From Flavilitoribacter nigricans DSM 23189 = NBRC 102662 (lineage in GTDB: Bacteria; Bacteroidota; Bacteroidia; Chitinophagales; Saprospiraceae): DNA of 55,283 bases. Location of the stretch: the NCBI RefSeq assembly GCF_002646595.1, contig NZ_PDUD01000060.1:1-55283 (forward strand). The letters are read 5' to 3'. Position numbers and translations under genes: made by a program. This document shows, piece after piece, positions 26,792 through 35,913 of this stretch (position 1 is the stretch's first letter; each line of letters opens with the position of its first letter). The notes below the pieces were generated by a model. It had not been told where the DNA came from. It saw only the letters and a program-made list of their open reading frames with translations, and did not search any database.

Positions 26792-29197
26792 ATGAAAAAA
26801 CATATACTAATGGGCTGTCTATTATTGCTGCAACTGGCAGTAACGGCCCAGGAGATCACGATCCGGGATCAGGAAACCCGGGAACCACTGGCGTTTGCCA
26901 CAATTTTTGATGCTAAATCCAATACCGTAACCAATACCGACGGCAAAGGCCGGGCGGAAATGCGGGATTTCATCAATTCCGAAGAGATCGAGATCCAGCT
27001 TATCGGCTATAAGCACATCCACACCTCTTACGAGGAACTGGAGCAGCAGGGTTTTGAGGTACTGATGGAGCCGGCCGGCCTGTCACTGGACGAAGTAGTC
27101 GTTTCGGCGGTACGCTGGGCCCAGGAAAGACGCGATGTACCCCACAAAGTGACAACGATCCGACCGTTGGATGTGGCCCTGCAAAACCCACAGACGATGG
27201 CCGACCTGCTGGAAACTTCCGGCGAGATCTACGTGCAGAAAAGCCAGCTCGGCGGCGGTAGCCCCATGCTGCGGGGTTTTGCCACCAACCGCATCCTGCT
27301 GGTGGTAGACGGCGTGCGGATGAATACCGCCATTTTTCGCAGCGGTAATCTGCAGAACGTCATTTCTCTGGATCCTTTTGCTACCGAACAGACCGAAGTG
27401 ATCTTTGGGCCCGGCTCGGTGATCTACGGTAGTGACGCTATCGGTGGCGTACTGAGTTTCAGTAGTATGGCCCCGAAGTTTGGCAAGAGCAATGAGACTT
27501 TTATTAAGGGATCAGCAGCCTTGCGTTACGCTACGGCCAACAATGAAAAAACGGCCCACGCCGACGTCAATATCGGATGGGAGAAATGGGCTTTATTGAG
27601 TAGTTTTACTTACAGTGATTTCGGAGATCTTCGCATGGGCAGTAATGGCCCCGATAAGTACCTGCGCCCGGAATACGTCAAGGTGAGTGCCGGCGGTGAT
27701 CAGGTAGTTGATAATCCCGATCCGCTGGTCCAAGTGCCTACCGGATACAGCCAGTATAACCTGATGCAGAAAGTCCGGTTCCAGCCCAACAGCAATTGGG
27801 ACCTCAATTACAGCTTTCACTACTCCGCTTCCAGCAATGTACCGCGTTACGATCGTCTGATCGAATACAGCGGCGGGGGCCTCCGCTCGGCCGAGTGGTA
27901 CTACGGCCCGCAGGAATGGATGATGAACAATCTGAATATCAGCCATACCGGCTCGGGCATTTACGACCACCTGCGTCTGACACTGGCGCAGCAGCATTTC
28001 GAAGAAAGTCGCCACGACCGGCGCTGGGGACGCACCCAACTGAGGCACCGCTACGAAGCGGTCGAAGTGATCTCAGCCAATCTGGACCTGGAAAAAAGCT
28101 TCAGCGAAAAAAGCCAGTTGTTCTATGGTCTGGAAATGCTACTGAACACGGTTGGCTCCACCGGACAGAGCGAGGATATTGAAACCGGTGCCACTCAGGC
28201 CGTGAGTACCCGCTATCCGGACGGCTCCACCTGGAATTCTTATGCGGCCTATATGAACTGGCGGTACCGCCTGCACCCAAAACTAAGTGTGCTGACCGGG
28301 GCACGTTACAACCTGGTCAAAGTAGCGGCCACTTTTGACGATACCTTCTTTCCGCTGCCCTTTCCTACGGCCGAGCTGAGCCCGGACGCGCTCAACGGCA
28401 GTATTGGTCTGGCCTACCAGCCGGACCCGACCTGGCAGATCAATGCAAATATCTCTACCGGTTTCCGGGCGCCCAATATCGATGACCTGGGTAAGATCTT
28501 CGATTCGGAGCCGGGCGCGGTGATCGTTCCCAACCCGGACCTGCGGCCGGAATACGCGGTCAATACGGAACTGGGCTTTATCAAAACCATCGACGAAAAA
28601 GTGAAAGTGGATGTCACCGCGTATTATACCCAACTGCGGGATGCACTGGTACGCCGGGAATTTCGACTCAACGGTCAGGACAGTATCGAATACGACGGCG
28701 TGCAGAGCCGGGTACTGGCCATTCAGAATGCAGCGGAAGCTACCGTCTGGGGGATCCAGGCCGGTATCGAACTGAAGCTACCGGGTGGTTTTGGTTTGAA
28801 TTCGCGCTTCAACTACCAGCATGGAGAGGAAGAACTGGATAATGGTGATACTGCTCCGCTGCGGCACGCGGCACCCTGGTTCGGAGTTACCCATCTGACC
28901 TATAAGTACAAGCGATTGAAGGCCGATCTCTACGCGATCTACAACGGAGAGGTGGCCAACGACGAACTGGCTCCCAGCGAGCAGGAGAAAACGGATCTCT
29001 ACACTGCGGACGAAAACGGGAATCCCTATTCTCCGGCCTGGACGACGCTGAACCTGAAAATGAATTACGGGATCGGTGACGGATTGCTGCTGGGGCTGGG
29101 ACTGGAAAATATCCTGGACAAGCGCTACCGTCCGTATTCTTCCGGGATCACGGCACCAGGGAGAAACCTGATCGTTTCCGCCCGTCTGCAGTTTTAG
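26792..29197 (+). CDS. TonB-dependent outer-membrane receptor, heme/hemoglobin-type
   Basis: 801 residues. Signal peptide (MKKHILMGCLLLLQLAVTA, then Q), then a carboxypeptidase-regulatory-like domain (about 20-95: ITIRDQETREPLAFATIFD). The TonB plug begins at LDEVVVSAVRW and contains SPMLRGFATNRILLVVDG and GPGSVIYGSDAIGGV. A 22-strand barrel follows, ending in the aromatic SARLQF. The plug wording (RGFATNRILLVVDGVRMNTA, then RSGNLQN) is the pattern of hemoglobin/heme receptors, so heme or iron uptake is the best guess. It imports substrate across the outer membrane using TonB energy. A palindrome lies just upstream; no outer-membrane partner lipoprotein is adjacent. Confidence 0.9.
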   Translation: MKKHILMGCLLLLQLAVTAQEITIRDQETREPLAFATIFDAKSNTVTNTDGKGRAEMRDFINSEEIEIQLIGYKHIHTSYEELEQQGFEVLMEPAGLSLDEVVVSAVRWAQERRDVPHKVTTIRPLDVALQNPQTMADLLETSGEIYVQKSQLGGGSPMLRGFATNRILLVVDGVRMNTAIFRSGNLQNVISLDPFATEQTEVIFGPGSVIYGSDAIGGVLSFSSMAPKFGKSNETFIKGSAALRYATANNEKTAHADVNIGWEKWALLSSFTYSDFGDLRMGSNGPDKYLRPEYVKVSAGGDQVVDNPDPLVQVPTGYSQYNLMQKVRFQPNSNWDLNYSFHYSASSNVPRYDRLIEYSGGGLRSAEWYYGPQEWMMNNLNISHTGSGIYDHLRLTLAQQHFEESRHDRRWGRTQLRHRYEAVEVISANLDLEKSFSEKSQLFYGLEMLLNTVGSTGQSEDIETGATQAVSTRYPDGSTWNSYAAYMNWRYRLHPKLSVLTGARYNLVKVAATFDDTFFPLPFPTAELSPDALNGSIGLAYQPDPTWQINANISTGFRAPNIDDLGKIFDSEPGAVIVPNPDLRPEYAVNTELGFIKTIDEKVKVDVTAYYTQLRDALVRREFRLNGQDSIEYDGVQSRVLAIQNAAEATVWGIQAGIELKLPGGFGLNSRFNYQHGEEELDNGDTAPLRHAAPWFGVTHLTYKYKRLKADLYAIYNGEVANDELAPSEQEKTDLYTADENGNPYSPAWTTLNLKMNYGIGDGLLLGLGLENILDKRYRPYSSGITAPGRNLIVSARLQF

Positions 29198-29443
29198 AAA
29201 GTACGGTCAGTTGGTGCTCAGCCGGTACGCTTTCCGAGTGTAGGGCAAATTGCACAGCAAGTAGACTTTTTAAACCTGACGGATTGGAGAGATCCGTTTG
29301 CTCGCTGGCCCGAACTGACGGATTTTCCCAATCCGTCTGGGCTATAGTCGATACAAGCTGTGCCGTTTGTCCTACACACGTGCCTTCCGGCTGACAGCCG
29401 ACTGACCAACTTTTTCCTTATCTTTCGAGCAAAATCTGCATCC

Positions 29444-30403
29444 ATGCGGTACCGGACCATTTTGCTCATTTGCCTTTTTATTACCCACCACGCCTGTACA
29501 CCGGCCGAACCGGAAGAAGAGGCTACGCCGTCCCTGGCTCTGGCGGAAGCCGAAGGAGCATTCGGTGATCCGGTAAAACTGATCCTGGATACCGATACCG
29601 CCAACGAAATTGACGACCTTTACGCCATTGCGCGGCTATTGCCGGAAGACCGGATCAATCTCCTGGGCATTACTTCGGCCCAGTGGTTTCACGTTTTATC
29701 CGGCGATAGTACGGTGTATCAAAGTCAGCGACTAAACGAAGAAATGCTGGGCATTGCCGATCGGATGGATCTGCCGCATCCGCTGGGGGCGGATATGATC
29801 ATGGGCATGCCCTGGGGTGGTGACGAAGCGCGGGAGAGTGAGGCGACAACTTTTATTATCGACCAGGTAAAGGCCCTGCCGGAGGGAGAAAAACTGGTGG
29901 TGATGAGTATCGGGGCCACTACAAATCTGGCATCGGCCATTGCCCTGGCCCCGGAAATTGCTCCAAAAATCGTAGCTTATACCTTAGGGTTTCAATACGA
30001 CCACGAGCGGGGCGTCTGGGATAAGGATGAATTTAATATTCGTCGGGATCTCAATGCCGCCAATTTCCTGCTGAACCGGGAGGATCTGGAACTGCACATT
30101 ATGCCGACCAGCGTTGCCGTCAAGTATACCTGGCCGCGGGAGGATACTTTTGGCCGGCTGGACCAATTAGGGGCTATGGGCGCTTATCTGAAGCAAAAAT
30201 GGCTGGAGCGCTTCCCGGATAATGACAGCTGGGTGATGTGGGATGTCGCTTTGGTTCACGCCTTCCTCGACCCGGACATGGCTCCGGAAACGCCCGTCAG
30301 GACACCGCCGGAAAATGTACAGCGCCGGATCTGGATGTATTCGGACCTGGATTTTTCGGCCATGCAGACCGATTATTGGGAAACAATGAATTATTGGAAA
30401 CCA
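29444..30403 (+). CDS. Nucleoside hydrolase family lipoprotein
   Basis: About 320 residues. A lipoprotein signal peptide ends at Cys18 (MRYRTILLICLFITHHAC), then an inosine/uridine-preferring nucleoside hydrolase fold. The metal site is LILDTDTANEIDDLYAIARL; later family motifs are LVVMSIGATTNLASAI, then DEFNIRRDLNAANFLLN and MWDVALVHAF. Most family members are cytoplasmic; this one should sit in the envelope, perhaps salvaging extracellular nucleosides (inference). The start at 29444 gives the signal peptide, and TATCTTTC (29419-29426), one base off the -7 consensus, lies 17 bp before it. The stop is TAA at 30404-30406. Confidence 0.87.
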
Positions 30404-30478
30404 TAAAATAGCGTGCGGGGAGCGGGACACCGCGCTCGGAAAGCCCGATACCCGGCACCGGATACCAACTTATTACTT

Positions 30479-31210
30479 ATGTCTAATTCGCCAGAAAGAG
30501 AAAAACAATCCAGTAGCTTTTATTCTACCAGCTACGGAGAACGACGGAAAAAACGCCATCAGAAAGGGCAGACGCGGATGAAAGTCCTGATCGCCATCCT
30601 GGCCCTTTTGGTCATTGTGTGGTTGTTCCTGCCCCATCCTACCGGAGATACTTCCGCTTCCGCACCCGAAGACCGGACCCGGGAATTCCCGATTACCGAA
30701 ACACCCATTCCGGGATCTGACGTCAGCTTGGGAGAGCAGGAAGGTTTTACGGAATTGCCGCCCGAAGCGGTCGCTCCGAATCCTTTGCTCGAAGTGTATA
30801 TTGACCAGGAACTGCGGGAGGGGCCCTATAAGATTGAAGTCACTTATCCGAATAAGGAAGCCCGCCTGACCGAACAGCCGGATGGGACCCATTTGTTCCG
30901 CCTGGCCGGCCGCCTGTCCATCAACGAGGCAGCAGAAAATGAAAGTCCGGCTCCGAATCCGGTCGACGAAGAAACGGATGAGGTCATGCTTCCGACCTTT
31001 CGCGTACATCTATTTACCAACGCCCCGCAGGATTACGAAAATTTCCAGCCGGTATTCACCGAGGATATCACCTTCCAGGTAGAAGGGGAATTCTACGTCT
31101 TTCAACTTTCCCATCCGGAAGAACTGGACCCGGGCCTTTACTATTATCTGATCGAAGCCTCGGAAAGCCGAGAGGTTTTCTATGTGGGTAAAGTATCCGT
31201 TGCCGGGTAA
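30479..31210 (+). CDS. Single-span membrane protein of unknown function
   Basis: 243 residues. A basic, Ser-rich cytoplasmic N-terminus (about 1-40, EKQSSSFYSTSYGERRKKRHQ) is followed by one TM helix (VLIAILALLVIVWLFLP). A Pro/Glu-rich linker and a beta-rich extracytoplasmic domain follow (LLEVYIDQELREGPYKIEVTYP through VFYVGKVSVAG). The domain may be Ig-like. I do not recognise a family. The start at 30479 is chosen because the earlier frame is only Arg/Pro-rich spill from the intergenic region. A CorA-type gene follows after 50 bp. Confidence 0.72.
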   Translation: MSNSPEREKQSSSFYSTSYGERRKKRHQKGQTRMKVLIAILALLVIVWLFLPHPTGDTSASAPEDRTREFPITETPIPGSDVSLGEQEGFTELPPEAVAPNPLLEVYIDQELREGPYKIEVTYPNKEARLTEQPDGTHLFRLAGRLSINEAAENESPAPNPVDEETDEVMLPTFRVHLFTNAPQDYENFQPVFTEDITFQVEGEFYVFQLSHPEELDPGLYYYLIEASESREVFYVGKVSVAG

Positions 31211-31260
31211 AGATCAAATCATCCGATAACCAAATCATCAAATCATCATATTATCAATAT

Positions 31261-32211
31261 ATGTTGCGTTGTTTTTTCCGGGAAGGAACCTGGATCCGAT
31301 TGTTAGAGGGAGTAGAAGCGAGCCGGGAAGCCTCGATAGAAGATGTGATCTGGATAGATCTGTTTAATCCCGATTACGAAGAACGGGCCTTCGTTGAGAA
31401 AAACTTCGGTATTGAGCTGTTTACCCGGCAGGAAGCCCAGGAGATCGAAAGTAGTTCGAAGTATTTTGAAGACGAGCAGGAGATCAACGCCAACCTGAAC
31501 TACATTTACAAAAAAGAGGAAAGTTACGCGCTGGACCCGGTCTCTTTCATTCTGAGGGAAGACCGCTTGTTCACCCAGCGGGCCATCGCTCTGAAGTCAT
31601 TTGACGATATCCAACGCGTGCTTCGGCACAGCCGGCGGACCCACCTCAGCGGGTTTAGTGTTTTCCTGGCGCTCTTCGAAGCCCGGGTCGATATCGAAGC
31701 CGATTTCCTGGAAGACCTTTCCCGGCGGATCTACGCCGCGGGAAAAGGCCTGGCGCTGGAACGGGAAGTGGGTGAAAATACCCTGCTGGATATCTATAAC
31801 TTTCAGGAAGTCACCATCCTGTTCCGGGAAAGCACCAGTGAACTCAAACGCCTGTTCTCCTCCATTCTACGGAGTGAATATTTCCCGAAAGAAGAATACG
31901 AAAAACTGCGGGTCATGATCAAGGACGTGGATTCACTGGTATCTCACACCTCCTTTCTGTTCGAACGCCTGGAATACCTGCAGAATACCTTTCTCGGTCT
32001 GATCGATATGGAGCAGAATAAGATCATTAAGATCTTTACGGTTATGACGGTAGTGTTCATGCCGCCTACACTGATCGCTTCACTCTACGGCATGAACTTC
32101 CATTTCATGCCCGAAACCCAGTGGAAATACGGCTATCCCTTTGCGCTCGGACTGATGGTCTTGTCTTCCCTGATGACCTTGTTTTTCTTCCGGTGGAAGA
32201 AGTGGCTGTAA
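31261..32211 (+). CDS. CorA-type divalent cation transporter
   Basis: 316 residues with the CorA/ZntB layout: a large soluble N-terminal domain (1-250) with long acidic helices, then two C-terminal TM helices. The signature YGMNF lies at the end of TM1 (MTVVFMPPTLIASLYGMNFHFMP), and a short basic tail (RWKKWL) ends the chain. Family members form pentameric Mg2+, Co2+ or Zn2+ channels in the inner membrane. The loop after GMN reads HFMPETQWKYGYPF; it keeps the PE(T) of the usual MPE loop. Exact ion is not predictable. Confidence 0.9.
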   Translation: MLRCFFREGTWIRLLEGVEASREASIEDVIWIDLFNPDYEERAFVEKNFGIELFTRQEAQEIESSSKYFEDEQEINANLNYIYKKEESYALDPVSFILREDRLFTQRAIALKSFDDIQRVLRHSRRTHLSGFSVFLALFEARVDIEADFLEDLSRRIYAAGKGLALEREVGENTLLDIYNFQEVTILFRESTSELKRLFSSILRSEYFPKEEYEKLRVMIKDVDSLVSHTSFLFERLEYLQNTFLGLIDMEQNKIIKIFTVMTVVFMPPTLIASLYGMNFHFMPETQWKYGYPFALGLMVLSSLMTLFFFRWKKWL

Positions 32212-32278
32212 GTTACGACCAAAGGGCGAGGTACTAGGACTGCCCGTTAACCGTTATTGGTTGTAAAGAAAACAGCCT

Positions 32279-33601
32279 ATGAAAATTCGATGCGTCGCTC
32301 TGGCATTAAGTGCTTTATTTTCCTTTTTAAGTTTGGATGCCCAGGACACCATCACCATATCGGTACCGCTAACCCTTACACTACAGGAAGAATCAACCGG
32401 TAAGATCGTTTCCATAGCTGAAACGGATCCTCCCGTATTGGTCGGAATTCCCAAAGGACTGGATACCCTGCTTTACTGGTCATTTGTATCCTCCGGTAGC
32501 CAGAATATCTACGATCAGTACAAAAAAGGCCGGATATCGGAAGAGGCGTTTCTGGAAAAGAAGATCTCTCCGGAAAGCTATACGGATGAAGAGATCAATT
32601 TCAAGATCTACGGCCTGAGCGGTTTTCGAAACGGGAAAAAGATCATCGTGATGGATACCAATCACAATCTCGATTTCAGTGACGAACGAGTGTTGGAACT
32701 GGATACCACCCTGACTCTGGAAGAGCGATTGGCGGATGACTACCGGCTTTGCCCCTGGATGAATATCACGCTGGATTATTACGAGAACGGCAAAGTCCAT
32801 ACCATTTCGAGTACCGGCCGCATCGATCCTTTCGTGATGTTAATGGCGGCTCGCGGTACCCTGGAAGAAGACCTCAAATTCAGTTTCTATACTTTTGAAA
32901 ATTACCGGGGGACCCTTTCGCTCGGGGATAAAAAATACAACTTCCTGATGGATCGTGGTGCCGCCAGTGGCTTCCCCGATGATCTTCTTTTTTTTAATTA
33001 CGGCTTGTACCCGGATGAGCAGGAAGATATTTTCTACCCTATTAATTTCGGCCAAAAGATCTTTATCAATAATACCCAACTGGAACTAACAGCCTTCGAC
33101 CGGGAAAGTAATAGCGTGACCTTTACCCAATTCCCCCTACCCACCGATCAGATGATATTCGGAGGACGAGTCGGAATGAAAGCGCCGAGCTATACAGCTA
33201 AAGTTGTCGGAAAAGAGGATAGTATCCGGGTCGGTGGTGCCAAAGAACACTATCAATTTCTGCACGCCTGGGGCACCTGGTGCGGACCCTGTATCGGAGA
33301 TCACGATGAACTCATCCGACTGTACCGGAATTATCACGGCGATAATCTGGAATTCATTGGTCTGGCCGTAGATAAAGATGAAACTACCATCAGCGCCTAT
33401 ACCAAAAAGAAAGGCATGGAGTGGGATAATATCTTTTTTACAAGGCGCGATGCCTTTAGGAACACTTCCATTTTAACCCAGCAATTCTACGTCAATGCCT
33501 ATCCCACCTACATGATCATCGATCCGCAGGGTATGGTGGTAGCCCGGGGAAAACTCGACGAACTGGAACCATTGCTGCTGGAGATAAAAAATGGCCGCTA
33601 A
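32279..33601 (+). CDS. TlpA-like thioredoxin-fold protein with long N-terminal domain
   Basis: 440 residues with a signal peptide (MKIRCVALALSALFSFLSL, then DAQ). Residues 25-295 form a beta-rich domain with no motif I recognise; its part NHNLDFSDERVLELDTTLT looks like a calcium-loop or EF-hand-like insertion (inference). Residues 300-440 are a TlpA/ResA-type thioredoxin domain with the redox pair Cys335-Cys338 in WGTWCGPC and the cis-proline loop YVNAYPTYMIID. It should act as a periplasmic thiol-disulphide reductase. Its end is 14 bp from the convergent YaaA gene. Confidence 0.88.
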   Translation: MKIRCVALALSALFSFLSLDAQDTITISVPLTLTLQEESTGKIVSIAETDPPVLVGIPKGLDTLLYWSFVSSGSQNIYDQYKKGRISEEAFLEKKISPESYTDEEINFKIYGLSGFRNGKKIIVMDTNHNLDFSDERVLELDTTLTLEERLADDYRLCPWMNITLDYYENGKVHTISSTGRIDPFVMLMAARGTLEEDLKFSFYTFENYRGTLSLGDKKYNFLMDRGAASGFPDDLLFFNYGLYPDEQEDIFYPINFGQKIFINNTQLELTAFDRESNSVTFTQFPLPTDQMIFGGRVGMKAPSYTAKVVGKEDSIRVGGAKEHYQFLHAWGTWCGPCIGDHDELIRLYRNYHGDNLEFIGLAVDKDETTISAYTKKKGMEWDNIFFTRRDAFRNTSILTQQFYVNAYPTYMIIDPQGMVVARGKLDELEPLLLEIKNGR

Positions 33602-33615
33602 CCATCCACCCGGTT

Positions 33616-34377
33616 TTACTTAATAAACATCAACTCATCCGCACTCGAATGCTCCGGTGAAAAGTGATAGCCCTCGGGCGTCAGTTCCTTTAATTCTTCG
33701 GGATCAATGATGCGGTGTTTGATGGCCAGACCGGCCATAGCCCCGCGGGCCTTTTTGGCATTGAAAGAGATTACCTTAAGGTCACCGTTCCGGTTTTCCT
33801 TGAAATGCACGTCGACCAGGCGTCCTGCCAGTTTTTTCTGGTTTACCGATTTGAAATATTCCTGAGAAGCGAGGTTCAGGATCACATTCCCTTCGGTTTT
33901 GGCCAGGTCCGTATTGATGAGTTCGGTGATCTTATCGCCCCAGAATTCGTACAGGTTTTTTCGGCGACCGGTGCGCAGCCTCGTGCCCATTTCCAGACGG
34001 TAGGCCCGAATGAGGTCCATCGGTCGCAGCAAGCCGTACAGCCCGGAAAGAATGCGAAGGTGTTCCTGGGCAAAATCGAGATCCTCCCGCGTAAAGGTGT
34101 CTGCCTGCATACCGGTGTATACGTCACCGTCAAAAGCCAGTACGGCCTGTTTGGCGTTCCCGATTGCGAACGGTCGTTCGTATTCCTGGAAACGCTGCAC
34201 ATTCAGCTCGGCAATGGCATCGCTGACGCTCATCAGCTTTTTGAGACTTCTGACGGATTTTTTCTTCAGTTCTTTAACCAATCGATCACTATCGTCCAGT
34301 AATCTGGCTTCCGTATGCTCCCCGATATCCGAAGGTTCAAAATTCAATGACTTGGCGGGAGAAAGTAAGATCAACAT
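33616..34377 (-). CDS. yaaA: YaaA family (DUF328) peroxide stress protein
   Basis: 253 residues starting MLILLSPAKSLNFE, the canonical YaaA N-terminus; a Met four codons upstream is less likely. Further family signatures are LAFDGDVYTGMQADTF, ILSGLYGLLRPMDLIRAYRLEMGT, NLASQEYFKSV and FSPEHSSADELMFIK. In E. coli YaaA lowers free iron during peroxide stress and binds DNA; its chemistry is otherwise unclear. Cytoplasmic. The gene is convergent with the thioredoxin gene with only 14 bp between, and no strong hairpin is visible there. Confidence 0.95.
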   Translation of the reverse strand: MLILLSPAKSLNFEPSDIGEHTEARLLDDSDRLVKELKKKSVRSLKKLMSVSDAIAELNVQRFQEYERPFAIGNAKQAVLAFDGDVYTGMQADTFTREDLDFAQEHLRILSGLYGLLRPMDLIRAYRLEMGTRLRTGRRKNLYEFWGDKITELINTDLAKTEGNVILNLASQEYFKSVNQKKLAGRLVDVHFKENRNGDLKVISFNAKKARGAMAGLAIKHRIIDPEELKELTPEGYHFSPEHSSADELMFIK

Positions 34378-34520
34378 GTAAAAAAGCAAGTGTTGGTGAA
34401 AAAAAACAACAATGATGGATTCAGATAGTTGTCGAAATCGGCCGTAAATTCAGGCCAATACAGGTGCCGGATGGCTGGAGCCAAAGCTGGAATTTAGACT
34501 ATAAAGGCTCCGGTCTGGGA

Positions 34521-35603
34521 TTATCCGGCCGGCTGGTTCGACGAATTTTTGTGCGAAAATACCAAATCGTGGATAAATGTAAGCTTTTGCTGCACACCGG
34601 GAGCGATCACAAAGGGATAAATGTCCGAAATGCCCATGCCGCGATTGAAACTATTGATGGCAAAGGTCAGCGGCACGAAGGCTTCCACGATGTTCGTGAA
34701 ATCGGCTTCCGAGTAGGGGTCGAGCATGGTCTGCTTCTCAAATAATTCCGGCCCTGCCTTTTGGGGGTGCAGGCTGAGTCCGAAGGTAAATCCGGTCTCT
34801 ACGGTATCCATGATGTGGAGGTAGTGAGCCCAGGTTTCCGCCCAGTCCTCCCAGGCGTGGGCGCTGGCATAACTGCTGATGTAATTTTCCTGCCAGTCAG
34901 ACGGTGCTCCCTGCTGATAATAAGCTTCGAGCGCTTCCCCGTAATCCCGGGTTTCATCGCCGAATAAGTTTCGGAAGGAAGTCAGGGCGTTTTCCTGTGG
35001 AAAAACCAAAAGATCCCAGTAATAGTGTCCGACTTCGTGGCGGAAATGACCGATCAGGGTCCGGTAGGGTTCCGACATTTTCCGGCGGATCCACTCCCGG
35101 TGTACGGAATCGGCCTCGGCCAGATTGATAGTGATCAGGCCGTTCAGGTGGCCGGTCTGCACCTGTTGGGTGTCATCGGCATCCGGGGATAGGAAATCAA
35201 AGGCGAGCCCGCGCTCGGGGTCTTCCGTTTTACTGATAATCGGGAGCCCCAGCCTTTGTAAACCGTACACCAATCGGTGTTTGGCTTTTTCCAGTTGGTA
35301 CCAGGCCAGTACGTTGTCCTGCACCTCCAGGTTCGGAATGGTTTTATTGAGCTGACATGCTTCGCAGAAACCGGCCTGCCCGTCGTCCGGTACCAGCCAG
35401 TTGCATACTTTGTGCGCAAAGTTGGCACAGTACTGGTACAATTGTCCGTCTTCCGGAATGACGTTCCAGCCATTACCCTGAGCCCGTAAAGGCAGAAGTT
35501 GCGCATAGCCGCTGTGATAGCCCAGATGGTGGCCACAGTTCAGGCAGGAGGTATTTTCAAAGAATACGGGTGCCTGACAATTCTGACATTGAAATACTTT
35601 CAT
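34521..35603 (-). CDS. Putative zinc-binding metallopeptidase
   Basis: 360 residues. The N-terminus is a zinc ribbon with Cys6, Cys9, Cys20 and Cys23 (MKVFQCQNC and SCLNCGHH); a second CNW/CEAC-type pair lies near residue 80-105. The central region carries HEVGH (near residue 190, in LIGHFRHEVGHYYWD), the HExxH zincin motif, and a downstream acidic ligand is expected in the HAWEDWAETWAHYLHI stretch. This matches the family annotated as putative zinc-binding metallopeptidase. There is no signal peptide, so it is cytoplasmic. The start at 35603 is preferred because the zinc ribbon begins there; the upstream frame extension has no domain. Confidence 0.88.
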   Translation of the reverse strand: MKVFQCQNCQAPVFFENTSCLNCGHHLGYHSGYAQLLPLRAQGNGWNVIPEDGQLYQYCANFAHKVCNWLVPDDGQAGFCEACQLNKTIPNLEVQDNVLAWYQLEKAKHRLVYGLQRLGLPIISKTEDPERGLAFDFLSPDADDTQQVQTGHLNGLITINLAEADSVHREWIRRKMSEPYRTLIGHFRHEVGHYYWDLLVFPQENALTSFRNLFGDETRDYGEALEAYYQQGAPSDWQENYISSYASAHAWEDWAETWAHYLHIMDTVETGFTFGLSLHPQKAGPELFEKQTMLDPYSEADFTNIVEAFVPLTFAINSFNRGMGISDIYPFVIAPGVQQKLTFIHDLVFSHKNSSNQPAG

Positions 35604-35913
35604 TCGGTGATCTTTGCGGGACTCTGGTTGAGAACGCAAGATTACTTCATTTTCCGGATAGTTGCTGAAATTGTGAAGAAGATATTTTTTGTCGGACGAG
35701 GCGAATACTTCCGGGAGGAAATAGAATAGCCACCCCCGCTTACGGAGGTGGCTATTGGTTGGTAGTGGCTCGCACAAATTGCGATGCAACCTTCTGCCGA
35801 TAGAGTAGGGGTGCTTACTCCTAACCGTCTGATGGAATTTGTAGACCCCTTTGGACGGAACCCACCCCACCGACAACCGGCTGCATCACAAATTGTGTAG
35901 CTTGTATACTTGA
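35604..35913. other. Intergenic region containing a strong hairpin
   Basis: A 310-bp gap between two minus-strand genes. A 10-bp stem (35725-35734 with 35747-35756) with an inner CCG/CGG pair probably ends EF-G transcription, though the T-run behind it on the minus strand is weak. No further gene seen. Confidence 0.55.
35725..35756 (-). terminator. Candidate terminator of the EF-G paralogue gene
   Basis: AATAGCCACC pairs perfectly with GGTGGCTATT, and CCG/CGG closes the CTTA loop. It lies about 160 bp behind the EF-G stop on the minus strand. Confidence 0.5.

Noticed and set aside
35757-35913. Possible tRNA or small RNA in the gap behind EF-G
   Set aside because: No T-loop consensus or cloverleaf could be drawn.
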